A stretch of 64,000 nucleotides of DNA from Brassica napus (lineage: Eukaryota; Streptophyta; Magnoliopsida; Brassicales; Brassicaceae), in NCBI RefSeq assembly GCF_020379485.1, contig NC_063444.1, forward strand, positions 2,862,652 to 2,926,651, given 5' to 3'. Below, piece after piece: positions 61,339-64,000 of the stretch (its first letter is position 1; each line of letters opens with the position of its first letter). The notes below the pieces were generated by a model. It saw only the letters and a program-made list of their open reading frames with translations. It ran no database searches and had not been told where the DNA came from. The translations under genes were made by a program, and so were the position numbers.

Positions 61339-64000
61339 TCAGGCAAGAGACTTTCCTGACCATTCTCGTTCCCTTCGTTTTTGTTTGGCTTGCATTCTGT
61401 TGAACTTTTCTTTTCCCTTTTCTAGAAGAGGGTCAACCACAACATACGCATCTGGATCCTCCTTCCGCATCTTGTCCTGCAAGATAGCTTCACTTTTTCA
61501 GGATATGGCATAGTAAACATATACATATGGCTCAAACTTCTGATCAAAATATTCATTATTAGCATGCCCTATCCTATGAACTAAAATGACCGAAGTAGTG
61601 TAGTACTACATCCACTAGAACCTCACACCATCAGCTGCGATGGAACCTTAAGAGATTTACCTTGCCATGCTCGGGTGCAAACTTGAGCTTTACTTTCTTC
61701 CAATCAGAGACATCGTCTTCCATATTGTCTACTGGTTCACTACTTGAGCCAAACGGTTTTGCAGCAATGGATTGCTTAAATTTCTCGAGTTTTGCCAACA
61801 CCTGTGAACAAGAGGGAAACAATGATCAGTTAATACACTATCTTCTAAGACTGTTTCTTGGACGGATTTACAAATTAATTTTAGGGAATATAATCAGGAA
61901 CACGGATTTGGTCAGTGAGCAAAGATGGGTAAAGAATCCATAAGAAAACATATTTTAGAATTTAAGCTAGAAGCTGTTTTAAACAACTTACAGCATCCTC
62001 ATTTCCTTGCATTCTGCGCTTCTTCAACTTATGTAACTGTCGGGCGCGTTCAGAAGCGTTGTAAAGCTGTAAATCAGCGTCTCCATTCTCCAATCGTTCG
62101 GCTTTGGCTTCTGAACCTATTCCCTTTTTCTTCAATGATAGCTTTTCCATCTTCGGTTTCTCATCTTCACTACTTGAAACATCAGACCTGTAAATAGCAT
62201 AATAACTAGTAAGTCAATGACTTGTGTTACTGGACTGGTTATGCCAACATGAATTTAAGTAAAATAGATTCAAACATAAATCCCTCAGAAAGCAAACTCA
62301 TTTGTTTTCCCAACCTAAACTAAACACACAAAATAAGAGCCAGGCGTGTTGAATTATAAGAGACAATAGAGTTTAACTGCGGTGTCATTACCTTTTGATA
62401 GATTCTTCAGGGGCTTTCACACTAGAGCTCTCTGTTAAGAGGACAACCACAAGGAAATCTAATTAGAATGTACAGAAATAACTAGAGATAATATAAACAA
62501 TGCGCAGGAATAGAGAGAGAGAGCTGCACAATATTCCTCTCTGGGAATATGGTGCAAAACATAGAAACATCAAATTAATTATATATAAGTTTGAACTTTT
62601 ATTATGATTTGGTTAGAAGCATCCCTAAGCACAGATATGCGTTGGTTTGCACTTTTATTATGTAAATCATAAGTTTAATATCTCAGCTTTGAGAGATGGA
62701 AAAACTAATTACTTTTTTTCTGAGTTGGTTTTGGAGGAATATCTCCCATCTCCTTCCTTCTGCTAAGCACTTGATTCCTCATCTTTGCATCAAATTTAGT
62801 CTCGTCTCCATCATCATCGTCATCATCACTATGTCCAACTGGATCGGATACAGGCCAGCTTTTCTCTTTTTGTGCATTTTCTTTCTTAGAACCCAGAGCT
62901 TCCCGCACAGATAGCACTTCCTTCGAGTCAGATGCATTCTGAAATGTAAAAAAAAAAGTTTTTAATATACATCAGAAAGAAAAAGAAAGACACCCATATA
63001 GAAAACCTTCAGTTTTCATCTGATGCCTATGATATAAGAACGCTAAGTTTCATTACATGTAACAACCAGGAGGATAAGTAATATAGTTATTCGCAATACT
63101 TTCACACTTTACATACTGATTAGCCTAGACTTTTCACACAGAAGAGAGGAATAAATGAGAGGGGAAGAAACGCCAGCAAAAAAAAAAAGGAGATAAAATT
63201 GTACTATTACCCGTTCTTTATTTGTAGTTTCTGCCTTCAAAAGTCGAGGATCGTTCAACACGTCATGACTGCTCTTAATCTTTTGCTTTACAGCTGCCAG
63301 TTCCTTCTCCTCTTCCTCAGCTTCTTCCCCGAATGACAGCAAGTTCAATTTCCTGATCGTACCAAAGACAAAAAAAAAGGAAGAAAAAAAAAACTCAACA
63401 AACAGCTAACGCAAAGATACAGGAGCTTAAACTATCGATATTCCGTGGATAGCATCTTACTTCACAGGCTTTTTCGGGGGTTCCTTGACTTCAGCAACAG
63501 GAGCATGCGATGCCTTCGCTAACACTCTAGGAACAATGTCTTCGAAAGGGTTCCACAAAACCTTACGTACAAAAAAAAAACAAGAAAATCACAAGACTGA
63601 CAAACTCAAGCGTTATCATAAGAAGATCTTCAATAACGGGAGATCAACATTGTCTTATGCATCAGATTTAACTTGTAAGAACTCTTTACCTCAACAGATA
63701 ATATTTTGGGGGCAGGATCCAGGGGACGATCATCTTTACCAGTGTCAATCTCTCCTAGTCTCAGAAGATTGAAGATTGAATCACCCGTTACCTATAAGAA
63801 CATGATCAAGAACTTAGAAAGAATACTTGTCAAACAAACAAAAGTCAATTTCTTTTAACCTTTCCAAAGATAGTATGCTTCTTATCAAGCCAATCACACT
63901 TATCCAAAGTGAAAAAGAACTGACTCCCATTAGTATTCGGCGAGCTCTCATTAGCCATCGCCACAATCCCTCTATGGTTAAATCTCAGCCTCGAATGAAA
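61339..64000 (-). CDS. CYP57: Cyclophilin-type peptidyl-prolyl isomerase CYP57, 5' part outside the window
   Basis: Nine exons visible (63860-64000, 63690-63791, 63461-63561, 63211-63352, 62713-62938, 62392-62431, 61992-62187, 61661-61801, 61339-61476): 408 aa. The N-terminal about 85 residues lie beyond the right edge. The cyclophilin domain continues in the first visible exon ([37 protein letters not shown]). A long charged tail follows ([66 protein letters not shown]), ending in a basic [11 protein letters not shown]. This layout equals CWC27-type nuclear, spliceosome-associated cyclophilins and At4g33060 from memory. Expected role: proline isomerisation or scaffolding in the nucleus. Confidence 0.95.

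Overview
The window is nuclear DNA of a flowering plant in the Brassicaceae, close to Arabidopsis (A. lyrata/halleri, Capsella or Boechera range). Genes have short AT-rich GT-AG introns. Gene order, judged from memory, runs opposite to numbering on the lower arm of A. thaliana chromosome 4, from about At4g33170 (PPR protein) to At4g33060 (cyclophilin CYP57). Proteins are near-identical in length to the Arabidopsis ones I remember (LKR/SDH 1061 aa, NDR-type kinase 519 aa, APM1 873 aa). I cannot name the species.

Layout. 0.5-5 kb: an intronless PPR-DYW gene (+) converging on an intronless F-box gene (-). 5-11 kb: a gene-poor AT-rich stretch with two Helitron 3' ends and a captured RPA1-like (DUF223) gene start. 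11.3-17 kb: the 24-exon lysine-catabolism gene LKR/SDH with a SINE in intron 1. 17-34 kb: an accessory block made of five tandem copies of a 61-aa small-protein gene with conserved promoters. It has been inflated by a four-unit ~280-bp tandem repeat, a broken PPR fragment, a CTT microsatellite, a ~850-bp minisatellite full of E2F-site-like sequence and a 5387-bp decayed Ty1/copia element. 34-36.2 kb: a HAD-like hydrolase gene (-). 37.2-43.4 kb: a short leucine-zipper (MIP1-type) gene, a 5'-truncated KIN-4-like kinesin whose reading frame is broken, and a chimera of two neighbouring gene fragments. 44.8-45.6 kb: a Helitron-like end and a foldback MULE with a perfect 9-bp target duplication, just upstream of a coclaurine N-methyltransferase-like gene (45.7-48.3 kb). 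48.5-64 kb: conserved genes again: a twin-CX9C MDM35/TRIAP1-like protein (-), aminopeptidase APM1 (+), NDR/LATS-family AGC kinase (-), and CYP57 (-), which runs off the right edge.

How the genes work together: they are ordinary unlinked plant housekeeping and regulatory genes, not an operon or pathway cluster. MDM35-like and APM1 share a 771-bp divergent promoter carrying a duplicated block with TGGGCT/AGCCCA elements. The most unusual part is the 17-43 kb interval, where local tandem duplication, small-protein amplification, gene-fragment capture and transposon insertion are layered. I see no CRISPR array, tRNA or rRNA gene. Exon boundaries were placed by eye from reading frame, splice consensus and recalled homologues; every multi-exon coding model listed as CDS closes in frame.
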